Positions 1 to 8,537 of a stretch of 64,000 nucleotides of DNA are shown piece by piece. Both the position numbers and the translations under genes were made by a program. Source of the DNA: Bradyrhizobium sp. AZCC 2262 (GTDB lineage Bacteria; Pseudomonadota; Alphaproteobacteria; Rhizobiales; Xanthobacteraceae); the NCBI RefSeq assembly GCF_036924535.1, contig NZ_JAZHRT010000001.1, positions 8,122,001 through 8,186,000 of the forward strand, given 5' to 3'. Positions within the stretch are counted from its first letter, which is position 1; every line of letters starts with the position of its first letter. The notes under the pieces are model-generated. The model ran no database searches, was not told the DNA's origin, and was given only the letters and a program-made list of their open reading frames with translations.

Positions 1-863
1 AGGTTCGATCCGGCGTTGAAGCCGAACCAGCCGACCCAGAGCAGCGAAGCGCCGATCATGGTCATGGTCAGCGAGTGCGGAGCCATCAGCTCCTTGCCGT
101 AGCCGACGCGCTTGCCGATCAGCAGCGCACCGACGAGACCGGCGATACCGGCGTTGATGTGCACCACGGTGCCGCCGGCGAAGTCGATCGCGCCCTTCTT
201 GAAGATCCAGCCGGCGTCGGCGTTGATCTCGTCGAGCTTGGCCTGCGCCGCGGTCTTGGCGGCCCCGTCAGCCGCCGCGGCGAGCGCCTTGGCGGCATCC
301 TGGATCGCATCCGGACCGGGCCAGTACCAGACCATGTGCGCGATCGGGAAGTAGATCAGCGTCACCCAGAGCGGGATGAACAGCGCGATTGCCGCGAACT
401 TCATGCGCTCGGCAAAGGCGCCGACGATCAGCGCGGGCGTGATCGCCGCGAAGGTCATCTGGAAGCAGACATAGACCAGTTCCGAGATGTTGGCGTCGAC
501 CGAGAAGGTCGCTGCCTTCGAATCGGTAGTGATGCCCATCATGAAGGCTTTGGAGAAGCCGCCGATGAAGTCGGAACCGCCGGTGAAGGCGAGGCTGTAA
601 CCGTAGAGCGCCCAGAGCAGGGTGACGATGCAGACGGTGTAGAAAACCTGCATCAGCACCGAGAGCATGTTCTTGGAGCGGACGAGACCGCCATAGAACA
701 GCGCAAGGCCGGGGATGGTCATCAACAGCACCAGCACTGTCGACGTCAGCATCCAGGCGTTGTCGCCCTTGTTGACGGTTGGTTCGGCGTAGGCTGCGGT
801 CGCGGCGAACATGCCGACTGCGAGGGCCGCCAGTCCCGCGCTATAGGGACGTTTAAACGTCAT
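1..863 (-). CDS. amtB: Ammonium transporter AmtB (copy 1, 3' end outside window)
   Basis: Inner-membrane ammonium channel. The visible 287 residues start at ATG 863 with a cleavable signal-like segment ending near AYA, then the Amt fold: a gate phenylalanine in CFQMTFAAIT, the ammonium-site Asp in IDFAGG and the first pore histidine in VVHINAG. The second pore histidine lies beyond the window start. The loop before IDFAGG has an extra alanine-rich stretch of about 37 residues (plus-strand 180-330) that copy 2 lacks. It follows glnK by 38 bp, the usual glnK-amtB operon in which the PII protein plugs the channel when nitrogen is sufficient. Family assignment is firm; ammonium rather than other specificity is inferred. 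Confidence 0.95.
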   Translation of the reverse strand, partial: MTFKRPYSAGLAALAVGMFAATAAYAEPTVNKGDNAWMLTSTVLVLLMTIPGLALFYGGLVRSKNMLSVLMQVFYTVCIVTLLWALYGYSLAFTGGSDFIGGFSKAFMMGITTDSKAATFSVDANISELVYVCFQMTFAAITPALIVGAFAERMKFAAIALFIPLWVTLIYFPIAHMVWYWPGPDAIQDAAKALAAAADGAAKTAAQAKLDEINADAGWIFKKGAIDFAGGTVVHINAGIAGLVGALLIGKRVGYGKELMAPHSLTMTMIGASLLWVGWFGFNAGSN

Positions 864-901
864 TTGGTTTTACTCCTGAGTGGTAAGGTTTGAGCGCGAA
901 A

Positions 902-1240
902 TCAGAGGGCCGCGGCATCCGCCTCACCCGTGCGGATGCGTACCGCATGGTCGAGGTTGATGACGAAGATCTTGCCGTCGCCGATCTGGCCGGTTTTGGC
1001 AGCCGTGGTGATGGCGTCGATGGTCTTGTCGACCTGATCCGAGGCGACAGCGACCTCGATCTTGATCTTGGGCAGGAAGCTCACGGCGTATTCGGCGCCA
1101 CGATAGATTTCCGTATGGCCCTTCTGGCGGCCATAACCTTTGACTTCTGTCACCGTGAGACCATGAACGCCAATGGCGGTCAGGGCATCACGGACTTCTT
1201 CGAGCTTGAATGGCTTGATGATCGCCATAACAATTTTCAT
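902..1240 (-). CDS. glnK: PII nitrogen regulatory protein (copy 1)
   Basis: Trimeric PII signal protein of 112 residues, the standard family length. It opens with the typical [19 protein letters not shown] strand-helix and contains the T-loop motif [17 protein letters not shown], whose tyrosine is the uridylylation site, followed by the GDGKIFV B-loop. It binds ATP/ADP and 2-oxoglutarate and, by family knowledge, controls the cognate Amt channel encoded just downstream. ATG 1240 is preceded by an AGGA ribosome site. A sigma54-like element lies 108 bp upstream, consistent with NtrC control. It differs from copy 2 at several positions, so this is an old duplication. Confidence 0.97.
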   Translation of the reverse strand: MKIVMAIIKPFKLEEVRDALTAIGVHGLTVTEVKGYGRQKGHTEIYRGAEYAVSFLPKIKIEVAVASDQVDKTIDAITTAAKTGQIGDGKIFVINLDHAVRIRTGEADAAAL

Positions 1241-1347
1241 GGGTCCTATCCCCGCTTGGGCCCGGTTCAGACGAGGACCGGGCGTTCTCGACTGAGATTC
1301 ACCACGCGGAGATGTTCACTACGCGGGCACAGCCAGTACCCTTAGAA

Positions 1348-1362
1348 TCAAATGCCGTGCCA
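1348..1362 (-). promoter_or_regulatory. Candidate sigma54 (-24/-12) promoter of glnK-amtB copy 1
   Basis: Read on the minus strand the element is TGGCACG-GCAT-TTGA, against the consensus TGGCACG-N4-TTGC: the -24 half is perfect, the spacing is right, and the only mismatch is A for C in the -12 half. It lies in the 308-bp gap 1241-1548 between amtB copy 2 and glnK copy 1, 108 bp ahead of the glnK start. Only weak NtrC-like half sites (TGCAC near 1421 and 1469) were seen. Nothing else recognisable is in this gap. Confidence 0.6.
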
Positions 1363-1548
1363 GATCGGGACCGTTCCCTAAGAGATTATGAATCCGGCCC
1401 TTTTCGCCCTTTGCGGGAATTGCACGTTCCTGCGCCATTCGGTCGCGCCCAAAGCGTAGTCAGATTTGCACAAATCGTGAGCAGGCTTGGGCAGCGGCAC
1501 AAATCGCTGCCCAGAGGCAGTGCAAGAAAGTGGTGACGGGGTGGGCGC

Positions 1549-2856
1549 CTATTGCAGCGCTTCGCCGTGCTGGGAGATATCGAGGCCTTCCAGCTCCTGC
1601 TGCATCGACACCCGCAGCGGTGCGAACACGCCGACCAGCTTGAGCAGCGCAAAGGTGACGCCGCCGGACCACACGAAAGTAGCCGCGATGCCGTAGAGCT
1701 GGGTCAGCACCTGCTGTGGATTGCCCTCGATCAGGCCGGCCGTACCGCCGATCGCGTTCACCGCAAAGACGCCGGCGAGCAGCGTGCCGGTCAATCCGCC
1801 AATGCCGTGGACGCCGAACACGTCGAGCGAGTCGTCATATTTGAAGCGCTGCTTGAGCCAGGTGCAGGCCCAGAAACAAAGCGTTCCCGCTACGACGCCG
1901 ATGATGACGCCGTGCCACGGCGCGACGAATCCGGAGGCGGGTGTAATCGTTCCGAGGCCCGCGACCGCGCCTGATATCATGCCGAGCACCGACGGCTTGC
2001 GCCGGGTCGCCCATTCGATCGCGGCCCAGGTCAGTGCGCCGGCGCAAGCGGCCAGATGTGTCGCGGTGATCGCCATCACCGCGCGCGAGTTCGCGGCCAG
2101 CGCCGATCCGCCATTGAAGCCGAACCAGCCGACCCACAACAATCCGGTGCCGATCACGGCGAGCGACAGGTCGAACGGCGCGAGGTTCTCGCTGCCGTAG
2201 CCGTGACGCCGGCCGATCACCGTCGCGGCAACCAGGCCGCCGACGCCGGCGGAAAGATGCACGACCAGACCGCCGGCGAAATCCAGAACGCCCGCGGTTG
2301 CGAGGAAGCCGCCGCCCCATACCCAGTGTGCGAGCGGCACATAGACGAACATGAACCAGCCGACGGAGAACAGGAGATAGGCTGAAAACCGCATCCGGTC
2401 CGCCACCGCGCCCGCCACCAGCGCCACCGTGATGATCGCAAACGTCATCTGGTACAGCATGAAAAGCGCTTCCGGAATCGTCTTCGCCGCCGGGTTGACG
2501 CTCTCCATCGTCATGCCGATCAGGAACCAGCGATCGAGCGTGCCGATCCACGGACCATCGCCGACGAAGGCCAGCGAATAGCCGAACATCACCCACAGGA
2601 TCGAGATGATCGCAACGGCCGCAAGGCTCTGCGCCATCGTCGCCAGTACGTTCTTCTTGCGCACCATGCCGGAATAGAACAGCGCCAGGCCCGGTATCGT
2701 CATCATCAAGACCAGCGCGGTGGCGGCGATCATCCACGCGGTGTCGGCGGCATTGATGGTCGACGTCTCGGCGGCCAGGGCCGGCGTTGCGAGCGAGCTC
2801 GCCGCAAGCGTGACGAGCGCAGCCTTCCCCGCTGCACGATACGATGGTGCCCCCAT
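1549..2856 (-). CDS. amtB: Ammonium transporter AmtB (copy 2)
   Basis: Complete 435-residue Amt channel. A signal peptide ending at ALA-AET is followed by eleven hydrophobic segments. Diagnostic residues are the gate Phe in YQMTFAIIT, the Asp in LDFAGG, and the twin pore histidines in VVHLSAG and DVFGVHGIGG. ATG 2856 has a strong GGGGGAA ribosome site. It is encoded 81 bp after glnK copy 2 and presumably cotranscribed. It has the short loop before LDFAGG that is normal for the family, unlike copy 1. Role: ammonium uptake, gated by GlnK binding at the cytoplasmic face. Confidence 0.97.
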   Translation of the reverse strand: MGAPSYRAAGKAALVTLAASSLATPALAAETSTINAADTAWMIAATALVLMMTIPGLALFYSGMVRKKNVLATMAQSLAAVAIISILWVMFGYSLAFVGDGPWIGTLDRWFLIGMTMESVNPAAKTIPEALFMLYQMTFAIITVALVAGAVADRMRFSAYLLFSVGWFMFVYVPLAHWVWGGGFLATAGVLDFAGGLVVHLSAGVGGLVAATVIGRRHGYGSENLAPFDLSLAVIGTGLLWVGWFGFNGGSALAANSRAVMAITATHLAACAGALTWAAIEWATRRKPSVLGMISGAVAGLGTITPASGFVAPWHGVIIGVVAGTLCFWACTWLKQRFKYDDSLDVFGVHGIGGLTGTLLAGVFAVNAIGGTAGLIEGNPQQVLTQLYGIAATFVWSGGVTFALLKLVGVFAPLRVSMQQELEGLDISQHGEALQ

Positions 2857-2937
2857 GGAATTCCCCCGGCCTGTTGTTGTTTCTTGACTTCTCGCGTTCG
2901 GCGTCGTTGCCGCCGCGCCTTGAATTTTCGCGATGTC

Positions 2938-3429
<492 letters not shown>

Positions 3430-3523
3430 TCACTGTACAGGCGGTGGGATCGTCCGCCAAAATACGGGTTCACCGCCAGCCATCCCGCCGGCTTTCTCCC
3501 TCCCCACGGCTCAAGGGGCAAAA

Positions 3524-4408
3524 ATGTCGAACCGATCGTGGTTTTATGCATCCAGTGGCCAACAACAGGGCCCTTATCCGGAGGCCCAGCTGCGCGACCT
3601 CATTACCCGGGGCATGGTCACTGCGGACACGTTGGTCTGGACTGAGGGGATGTCGGGCTGGCAGCGAGCCGGAGAAATTCCCGGCCTGGTTCCCGGCGGA
3701 TCAAGCCCGCCGTCCGTCCCGCATCCCGGCGCGCCGCCAATGGCCGGGAGCTATAGCGGCGGTCCGCTGTCGATCGACTTCGGGATCCTGGAGTTCACGT
3801 GGCGCAGTATCGTGCTGCTGCTCGGTCTTATCTTCATCATCCCCGCACCGTGGGTCCTGGTCTGGTACATCAAGTGGATCGTCCCGTGCGTGCGCGTGCC
3901 TGGACGGCCGAACCTCAGCTTCGAGGGCCAGGCGATGACGCTCGTTCCCTGGTTTTTTGGCTTCGTCGTCCTCATGATTGGCGTTGGCTTTATCGGTAGC
4001 CAGTTGCTCAGCAATCTGATGATCCTCGTTCAGATGGCCCTGTACTGGTTGTTTCTCAAATGGTTCATCGCGAATCTTGCGTCCAACGGGCAGCCGCTCG
4101 AGCTCAGTTTCTCCGGCTCGGTCTGGGCTTACCTCGGTTGGGCCATTCTTGCGGCCATCTCGGTCATCACCATCATCGGCTGGGCCTGGGTTTACGTAGC
4201 CTGGCTGCGATGGTTTTGCCGCAATATCCAGGGCACGCGGCGCGAAGTCCTCTTCATCGGCAGCGGCCTGGAGTTTCTGTGGCGTGCAATCGTGGCGGCT
4301 CTCGTCAGCTTCTTCATCATCCCGATACCGTGGATGTATCGCTGGATGTCACAGTGGCTGGCGTCGCAGACTGTTTTGGCCGAGCGAGGCGCGCACGCGA
4401 ACGCCTAA
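3524..4408 (+). CDS. GYF_2-domain membrane protein with DUF898-like repeats
   Basis: A 294-residue protein of unknown role. Residues 1-60 form a GYF_2-type domain (WFYASSGQQQGPYPEAQLRDL, then GW at the end), a fold that elsewhere binds proline-rich peptides. After a proline/glycine linker (60-80) come four similar membrane hairpins; the first and last are clearly homologous (LEFTWRSIV..FIIPAPW and LEFLWRAIV..FIIPIPW) and each repeat ends in an F-x-G step. This resembles DUF898/YjgN membrane proteins. It stands alone, convergent with tesB. Function cannot be named from the sequence. Confidence 0.85.
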   Translation: MSNRSWFYASSGQQQGPYPEAQLRDLITRGMVTADTLVWTEGMSGWQRAGEIPGLVPGGSSPPSVPHPGAPPMAGSYSGGPLSIDFGILEFTWRSIVLLLGLIFIIPAPWVLVWYIKWIVPCVRVPGRPNLSFEGQAMTLVPWFFGFVVLMIGVGFIGSQLLSNLMILVQMALYWLFLKWFIANLASNGQPLELSFSGSVWAYLGWAILAAISVITIIGWAWVYVAWLRWFCRNIQGTRREVLFIGSGLEFLWRAIVAALVSFFIIPIPWMYRWMSQWLASQTVLAERGAHANA

Positions 4409-4411
4409 GCG

Positions 4412-5272
4412 TTACTTGCGCTGGCGCACAGAGCCTTCCTGGGCGACGGACGCCACCAGCGTGCCGTCGGGCTTGAAGATCAGGCCGCGGGTCAATCCGC
4501 GGCCGTCTTGCGCGCTCGGCGAGTCCTGCGCGTAGAGCAGCCATTCGTCGGCGCGGAACGGCCGGTGAAACCACATCGCGTGATCGAGGCTGGCCGGCAT
4601 CATGCGCTTGTCGAACAGCGTGCGGCCATAGCGCGCCATCACCGCATCGAGCAGCGAGAAATCCGACGCATAGGCCAGCGCGCACAAATGCAGCGCCGGA
4701 TCGTCGGGCAGCTTGGCGGCGGTGCGAATCCAGACATGGATGCGCCCGTCGTCGATCGTCTGGCCGAAGTAACGTCCGAGCTCGACCGGGCGCAGTTCGA
4801 TCGGGCGATCGGATTCATAATAGCGGCGGATGAACTCCGGCATCTCCTTGAACATCGGCTGCTTCGATACTTCCTCCGCCGTGAGTTTTTCCGGCGGCGG
4901 GACATCCGGCATCTTTTCCTGATGGTTGAACGCGCCTTCCTCTTCCGCATGGAACGACACCATGATCGAGAAGATGGCGTTGCCATGTTGGATCGCGGTG
5001 ACGCGACGGGTCGAATAGCTCTTGCCGTCGCGCAGGCGTTCGACCTGGTAGATGATCGGGATCTGCGGATCGCCGGGCAGGATGAAATAGCAATGGATTG
5101 AATGCGGCAGGCGGCCCTCGACGGTGCGGCATGCCGCCACCATGGCTTGCCCGATCACCTGGCCGCCGAACACCCGCTGCCAGCTCGTCTTCGGGCTGTT
5201 GCCTCGGAACAGGTTCACCTCGAGCTGTTCGAGATCGAGAATGGAAATCAGGTCAATCAAACCCTTGGACAT
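4412..5272 (-). CDS. tesB: Acyl-CoA thioesterase II
   Basis: Double hotdog-fold thioesterase of 286 residues, the length of E. coli TesB (286), hydrolysing medium- and long-chain acyl-CoA to free fatty acid and CoA. The N-terminal hotdog has VFGGQVIGQAMVAA; the C-terminal hotdog carries the conserved YASDFSLLDA (catalytic Asp) and SLDHAMWFHRPF segments. Its stop is 3 bp from the stop of the convergent GYF protein, with no room for a separate terminator. Family assignment is firm; the physiological substrate is not visible. Confidence 0.95.
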   Translation of the reverse strand: MSKGLIDLISILDLEQLEVNLFRGNSPKTSWQRVFGGQVIGQAMVAACRTVEGRLPHSIHCYFILPGDPQIPIIYQVERLRDGKSYSTRRVTAIQHGNAIFSIMVSFHAEEEGAFNHQEKMPDVPPPEKLTAEEVSKQPMFKEMPEFIRRYYESDRPIELRPVELGRYFGQTIDDGRIHVWIRTAAKLPDDPALHLCALAYASDFSLLDAVMARYGRTLFDKRMMPASLDHAMWFHRPFRADEWLLYAQDSPSAQDGRGLTRGLIFKPDGTLVASVAQEGSVRQRK

Positions 5273-5298
5273 GGGAGTGCTTTCGGTCGAACATTTTG

Positions 5299-5379
5299 CG
5301 TCATTCCGGGGCGATGCGAAGCATCAAACCCGGAATCTCAAGATTCCGGGTTCACGCTGGCGCGTGCCCCGGAATGACG
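5299..5379. repeat. Palindromic intergenic repeat, family B copy 1
   Basis: An imperfect 81-bp inverted repeat: CGTCATTCCGGGGCG at the left matches the reverse complement of the right end (CCCCGGAATGACG), with an inner palindrome of CCCGGAATCTCAAGATTCCGGG. Two further copies lie at 9018-9099 and 26632-26713. It resembles REP/BIME-type elements abundant between genes in Bradyrhizobium. It sits between the divergent tesB and ubiH-like genes. Confidence 0.85.
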
Positions 5380-5470
5380 GGGTGATATAAGCCTTGTTTC
5401 TCGGCTCTGTTTCGCCCAGCTATTATCAGGTAGCAAGCGTAGTCTGATGACGTAACCGGGCAAGGATCGC

Positions 5471-6691
5471 ATGGCGGCACAGCGAAGCATTGTCATCTGC
5501 GGCGGCGCCTTTGCCGGGCTGGCGCTGGCGCTGGCGTTCCGCCAGGGCCTCGGCGCGGATATTCCTGTCATTGTGGCCGATCCGGCCCTGGCGGTGCGGC
5601 CGAGCCGCGATCCGCGGGCGACCGCCATTGTGGCCGCGTGCCGGCGGTTGTTCGGGGCGCTCGGCGTCTGGGACCAGGTGGCCGCCGACTCCCAAGCCAT
5701 CCTCGACATGGTCGTCACCGATTCCAAACTGGAGGATGCCACCCGTCCGGTGTTCCTGACCTTTGCCGGCGATGTCGAACCTGGCGAACCCTTCGCCCAC
5801 ATGGTCGAAAACCGCCGTCTGATCGATGTGCTGGTTGCGCGTGCCGAGGCTGAAGGCATCGATCTCCGGGCTACGGCGGTTTCCACCTACGATTCACGTT
5901 CCGATGGCGTCACCGTGACGCTCGCGGACGGCAATGTCATCGAGGCGAGCCTGCTGGTCGCCGCTGACGGCGCGCGCTCAAAACTGCGCGAGCGGGCCGG
6001 CATCGCCACCCACGGCTGGGACTACGATCAATCCGGCATCGTCGTCACCGTGGGTCATGAGCGGGACCATCATGGCCGCGCTGAAGAGCATTTTCTCCCG
6101 GCGGGTCCGTTCGCGATCCTGCCGCTGACCGGAAAACGCTCGTCGCTGGTGTGGACCGAGAGCCGCGGCGAGGCCGCGCGCATCACCGCGCTCGGCGAAG
6201 CCGAGTTCCACGATGAACTCGAGAAGCGCTTCGGCCTGCACCTCGGCGAGATCAAGGCGCTCGACAAGCCGCGCGCGTTTCCGCTCGGCTATTTCGTCGC
6301 GCGTTCATTCATCGCCGAGCGGCTGGCGCTGGTCGGCGACGCCGCGCACGTCATTCATCCGATCGCTGGGCAGGGCCTCAACATGGGCCTGAAGGACGTC
6401 GCGGCGCTGGCCGAAGTGGTGGTCGATGCGGCGCGGCTCGGCATCGATCCCGGGCAGGCCGATGTGCTCGATCGCTACCAGCGTTGGCGGCGCTTCGACA
6501 CCATGGCGATGGGGCTTGCGACCAATTCGCTGAACTTCCTGTTCTCGAACGAATCGACCTTGTTGCGCACCGTGCGCGATATCGGGCTCGGCCTCGTCGA
6601 TCGCGCGCCGCCGCTCAAGAGCCTGTTCATCCGCCAGGCCGCGGGTTTGTCCGGCGAAGTGCCGCGGCTGTTGAAGGGCGAGGCGTTGTAG
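5471..6691 (+). CDS. UbiH/UbiF/COQ6-family FAD-dependent hydroxylase
   Basis: Flavoprotein monooxygenase of 406 residues, likely hydroxylating the ubiquinone ring precursor. It shows the N-terminal FAD fold (IVICGGAFAGLALALAF, residues 6-22), the middle LVAADGARSKLRERAG motif (DG box) and the C-terminal GDAAHVIHPIAGQGLNMGLKD FAD-ribityl motif typical of the UbiH group. The ATG has AAGGA 5 bp upstream. The TAG stop lies inside the left arm of a palindromic repeat. Which ring carbon it acts on (UbiH, UbiF, UbiI or UbiL type) cannot be settled by reading. Confidence 0.92.
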   Translation: MAAQRSIVICGGAFAGLALALAFRQGLGADIPVIVADPALAVRPSRDPRATAIVAACRRLFGALGVWDQVAADSQAILDMVVTDSKLEDATRPVFLTFAGDVEPGEPFAHMVENRRLIDVLVARAEAEGIDLRATAVSTYDSRSDGVTVTLADGNVIEASLLVAADGARSKLRERAGIATHGWDYDQSGIVVTVGHERDHHGRAEEHFLPAGPFAILPLTGKRSSLVWTESRGEAARITALGEAEFHDELEKRFGLHLGEIKALDKPRAFPLGYFVARSFIAERLALVGDAAHVIHPIAGQGLNMGLKDVAALAEVVVDAARLGIDPGQADVLDRYQRWRRFDTMAMGLATNSLNFLFSNESTLLRTVRDIGLGLVDRAPPLKSLFIRQAAGLSGEVPRLLKGEAL

Positions 6692-6746
6692 CCCGGATGT
6701 AGCCATCGGGCGCATTCGCGCGACCCGTTGGCTCCATCCGGGCTAC
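6688..6746. repeat. Palindromic repeat, family A copy 1 (GTAGCCCGGAT)
   Basis: Inverted repeat with arms GTAGCCCGGAT and ATCCGGGCTAC. Other copies are at 41109-41143 and 49348-49433. The left arm contains the TAG stop codon of the upstream hydroxylase (6689-6691), so the element abuts or has replaced the end of that gene. Confidence 0.85.
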
Positions 6747-6748
6747 GG

Positions 6749-6787
6749 GAAAACGAAAACGGCCCGCCAGATCATCCGACGGGCCGC
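6749..6787 (-). terminator. Rho-independent terminator of infC
   Basis: Read on the minus strand, a stem of GCGGCCCGTC pairs with GGCGGGCCGT around a 9-base loop and is followed by TTTTCGTTTT. It lies 22 bp after the infC stop and points away from it. Confidence 0.8.
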
Positions 6788-6808
6788 TCTCAATTCCAGT
6801 AACTCGTA

Positions 6809-7348
6809 TTAGCGCGGCGCCAGCACCATCACGACCTGGCGGCCTTCGAAACGTGCGTCCTGCTCGACCTTGGCGAACTCGGCGACGTCGGCCTTGACCT
6901 TGTCCAGAAGCTTGGTGCCGATTTCCTGGTGCGCCATTTCGCGGCCACGGTAGCGCAAGGTGATCTTGACCTTGTCGCCTTCCTCGAAGAACCGCTGCAT
7001 CGCGCGCATCTTCACGTCGTAATCGTGATCGTCGATCATCGGCCGCAGCTTGATCTCCTTGATCTCGACGATCTTCTGCTTCTTGCGCGCCTCGGCGGCT
7101 TTCTTCTGTGCCGAATACTTGAACTTCCCGTAGTCCATAATCTTGCAAACGGGAGGATTGTTGTTCGGCGAAATCTCGACGAGATCCATGCCCGCCTCAA
7201 GCGCCATCTTGATGGCCACCACGGTTTCGACTGTTCCGTGGTTGAGGCCGGTCTGATCGATCAGCTGGATCTGTGCGTTGCGGATATCATCATTGGTGCG
7301 CGGCCCGTCTTTGGTTGCAGCGGGCGGGGCTCTGTTGGGACGGCGAAT
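6809..7348 (-). CDS. infC: Translation initiation factor IF-3
   Basis: IF-3 of 179 residues, binding the 30S subunit and proofreading start codons. The N-terminal domain has [15 protein letters not shown] and the C-terminal domain has [17 protein letters not shown] and [13 protein letters not shown] motifs. The reading frame is open to an ATG at 7426, but family alignment begins at RRPNRAPP. The codon immediately before it is ATT (7346-7348), preceded by GGAG with an 8-base spacer. I therefore call an AUU start, as in E. coli infC, where it allows IF-3 to repress its own translation. The terminator downstream suggests a single-gene transcript on that side. Confidence 0.95.
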   Translation of the reverse strand: MRRPNRAPPAATKDGPRTNDDIRNAQIQLIDQTGLNHGTVETVVAIKMALEAGMDLVEISPNNNPPVCKIMDYGKFKYSAQKKAAEARKKQKIVEIKEIKLRPMIDDHDYDVKMRAMQRFFEEGDKVKITLRYRGREMAHQEIGTKLLDKVKADVAEFAKVEQDARFEGRQVVMVLAPR

Positions 7349-7570
7349 GGGTAGTTCTCCAAAGTTGTGAAAGGAAGGGCCGTAGTTTGAAGCAATATGC
7401 TGAATACAGCAAGCGAACTCGCTCACTGCGCCTGAAAACCGTCAAATGCGAGGCATTTCGGTCACTTCAGGCAAATATAGCTCGGCGGCCCGATGCGCAA
7501 GCAAAGTCCGGCCGTGCTTGACCGATGAAGTGCGACCACGGACAAAGCAGCCGGCGAGGGTGACAGATCC

Positions 7571-8362
7571 ATGACCAATTCAGCAACAATCGACCAGGAA
7601 CCGACCTTTATCGAGGTGGGGGAGGGCGATGCCCGCCGCAGGATTGCCGTGCGGGCCCGTGCCGGCTGCGGGCCCGGGCTGTTCTGGCTCGGTGGCTTCA
7701 ATTCCGATATGCGGGGCACCAAGGCCTTGGCGCTGGACGCCTGGGCTGCGGAACATGGCCGGGCCTGCACCAGGTTCGATTATTCCGGCCATGGCGAATC
7801 AGGCGGCGCGTTCATCGACGGCACCATCGGACGCTGGCTGGAAGAGGGTATCGCCGTGTTTGAGCAGTTCTGCCGGGGGCCGCAGGTCGTGATCGGCTCG
7901 TCGATGGGCGGCTGGATGGCGCTGCTGCTGGCGCGCGCGATCGCCAACCGCGAGGCGGCGGCTGCGCTCGCCGGCCTGGTCCTGATCGCGCCGGCGCCCG
8001 ACTTCACCGAGCTCTTGATGTGGAACGCATTCTCCGACGAGGTCCGCGAGGAGATCAGGACCCAGGGCGTGTGGATGCGGCCGTCGGAGTATGGCGACGG
8101 CGCGCCCTATCCGATCACGCGCGCGCTGATCGAGGAGGGTCGCAACCATCTCCTGCTCGGCAGCGCCATCGAAGTCGGATGCCCGGTGCGCATCCTGCAG
8201 GGCGCGCAGGACCCCGACGTGCCCTGGCAGCACGCTTTCGCGCTGGCGCACCGCCTGCCGGCCGAGGACGTGGTGCTGACCATGATCCAGGACGGCGACC
8301 ACCGCCTGTCGCGCCCGCAGGATATCGCGAGGATTATGGCGGCGGTGGCGGAGATGGGGTGA
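7571..8362 (+). CDS. Alpha/beta hydrolase
   Basis: Serine hydrolase of 263 residues with an alpha/beta fold: GFNSDMRGT after the oxyanion strand, the nucleophile elbow GSSMGGW (Ser111), an acid in GAQDPDVPW and the catalytic His in DGDHRLSRPQD near the C-terminus. The DYSGHGESGG stretch is typical of the family. A GAGG ribosome site lies 10 bp before ATG 7571. It stands alone between infC (divergent) and a SnoaL-like gene. Substrate unknown; similarity to ABHD10/palmitoyl-thioesterase-like proteins is an impression only. Confidence 0.85.
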   Translation: MTNSATIDQEPTFIEVGEGDARRRIAVRARAGCGPGLFWLGGFNSDMRGTKALALDAWAAEHGRACTRFDYSGHGESGGAFIDGTIGRWLEEGIAVFEQFCRGPQVVIGSSMGGWMALLLARAIANREAAAALAGLVLIAPAPDFTELLMWNAFSDEVREEIRTQGVWMRPSEYGDGAPYPITRALIEEGRNHLLLGSAIEVGCPVRILQGAQDPDVPWQHAFALAHRLPAEDVVLTMIQDGDHRLSRPQDIARIMAAVAEMG

Positions 8363-8370
8363 TCTTTCTT

Positions 8371-8509
8371 CCTTCTCCCCTTGTGGGAGAAGGTGCCCTC
8401 GCAAGAGCGAGGGCAGATGAGGGGTCTCTATCCGCGGAGACAGACCCCTCACCCGTCTCGAATGAGCTGACGCTCATTCGATCCACCCTCTCCCACAAGG
8501 GGAGAGGGA
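8371..8509. repeat. Large inverted repeat, family C
   Basis: A 139-bp compound palindrome. The outer arms CCTTCTCCCCTTGTGGGAGA and CTCTCCCACAAGGGGAGAGG are near complements, with inner palindromes GCCCTCGCAAGAGCGAGGGC, GAGGGGTCTC..GAGACAGACCCCTC and AATGAGCTGACGCTCATT. It lies 9 bp after the alpha/beta hydrolase stop and could act as a transcript end or RNA-processing site. This layout is common in Bradyrhizobium intergenic DNA. Confidence 0.8.
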
Positions 8510-8537
8510 AAGAAAATGCGACCGGGGAGACAACGCC

